Shown: in pieces, positions 4,553-5,066 of the stretch
How the letters are laid out: each line of letters begins with the position of its first letter
Position numbering within the stretch: position 1 is the stretch's first letter
Assembly: GCA_052148155.1 (NCBI GenBank)
Contig: JBKQIY010000041.1
Location: 1-5,066, forward strand
Origin: JBBQER01 sp052148155
GTDB taxonomy: Bacteria > Actinomycetota > Acidimicrobiia > IMCC26256 > PALSA-610
Length of the DNA: 5,066 nucleotides
Reading direction: 5' to 3'
The notes under the pieces: model-generated
Told to the model about the DNA's origin: nothing
What the model saw: the letters and a program-made list of their open reading frames with translations, nothing else
Databases searched by the model: none
Position numbers and translations under genes: made by a program

Positions 4553-5066
4553 ATGCCGACCAAGGCTCCTGCCGACAGCGCCCAGGTTCAGCGCAAAACC
4601 GCGGTCATTGACGACATCAAGGATCGGCTGCGCACGGCGGAGGCTTCGGTCCTGACCGAGTACCGCGGGCTCACCGTGACCGACCTTGCGACACTCAGGG
4701 CCGCGCTGCGTCCAGCGTCGACCGACTACAAGGTCTACAAGAACACCTTGGCCCGCCGGGCAGCAGCCGACGCCGGTCTGACCGACCTGGCCGGCTGGCT
4801 CGAAGGTCCGGTCGCGATCGCGTTCGTCCGCGCCGACGGCGACGCGGTCACCGCGGCCAAGGCGCTACGAGACTTCGCCAGAACCAACCCCAACCTCGTC
4901 GTCAAGGGCGGGATGCTCGGGCCGCGGATGCTGAGCGTCGCCGACGTCGAAGCCCTCGCCGACGTTCCACCACGCGACCAGCTGCTCGCCCGCCTCGCCG
5001 GGGGCTTCCAGGCGCCGCTCGTCAAGGCCGCCGGGCTGTTCCAAGCCTTCACCCGCAACTTCGCCT
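4553..5066 (+). CDS. rplJ: Large ribosomal subunit protein uL10 (3' end beyond window)
   Basis: The first 171 codons of uL10, which anchors the L7/L12 dimers of the ribosomal stalk to 23S rRNA beside uL11. The N-terminal rRNA-binding domain is clear: a helix (KTAVIDDIKDRLRTAEASVL, 15-34), then TEYRGLTVTDLATLRAALR (35-53) and YKVYKNTLARRAA (59-71). EGPVAIAF (84-91), VVKGGMLG (116-123) and LADVPPRDQLLARLAGG (135-151) follow in normal order. The start of the C-terminal L12-binding helix is present (PLVKAAGLFQAF, 155-166). Family length is usually about 165-185 residues, so only a few codons may be missing. AAAGGA (4542-4547) lies 5 bases before ATG 4553. rplL is expected directly downstream. Confidence 0.97.
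   Translation, partial: MPTKAPADSAQVQRKTAVIDDIKDRLRTAEASVLTEYRGLTVTDLATLRAALRPASTDYKVYKNTLARRAAADAGLTDLAGWLEGPVAIAFVRADGDAVTAAKALRDFARTNPNLVVKGGMLGPRMLSVADVEALADVPPRDQLLARLAGGFQAPLVKAAGLFQAFTRNFA

Overview
The window is a high-GC ribosomal and transcription housekeeping cluster. On the plus strand it runs: 3' end of tuf (EF-Tu), rpmG (bL33), an ECF sigma factor with its zinc-binding membrane anti-sigma factor, tRNA-Trp(CCA), secE, nusG, rplK (uL11), rplA (uL1) and rplJ (uL10, cut by the window edge). One uncharacterised gene lies on the minus strand between rplA and rplJ. GC richness, GC-biased third codon positions, a short one-helix SecE and an acidic NusG N-terminal extension all point to an actinobacterium. 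tuf sits beside rpmG-secE-nusG instead of in the usual actinobacterial str-operon position. A deep-branching class such as Acidimicrobiia or a relative is therefore a reasonable guess, but no marker here proves it.

Region 1-380 holds the tuf tail, rpmG and a strong hairpin that looks like an intrinsic terminator. Region 381-1342 is a two-gene regulatory cassette. The sigma factor starts at TTG and overlaps the anti-sigma gene by 11 bases, so the two are probably translationally coupled. Region 1343-2611 carries a probable extended -10 promoter, tRNA-Trp, secE and nusG; secE and nusG are nearly contiguous and encode a translocon subunit and a transcription elongation factor. Region 2612-3855 is rplK-rplA, the L11/L1 pair of the large-subunit stalk region. 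Region 3856-4281 is the minus-strand gene, which ends 3 bases from the rplA stop. Region 4282-4552 is a divergent intergenic stretch that includes a structured leader for rplJ. Region 4553-5066 is rplJ, presumably followed by rplL and rpoBC outside the window.

Most genes serve translation, protein export and transcription elongation and are ordinary members of their families. The departures from the common gene order are the sigma/anti-sigma cassette between rpmG and tRNA-Trp-secE, the unknown convergent gene between rplA and rplJ, a five-codon ORF overlapping the secE start, a bL33 lacking one of its four zinc cysteines, and a repetitive acidic NusG N-terminus. I do not see a clearly new multi-gene system. 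The two inserted loci are the best candidates for something not well described.
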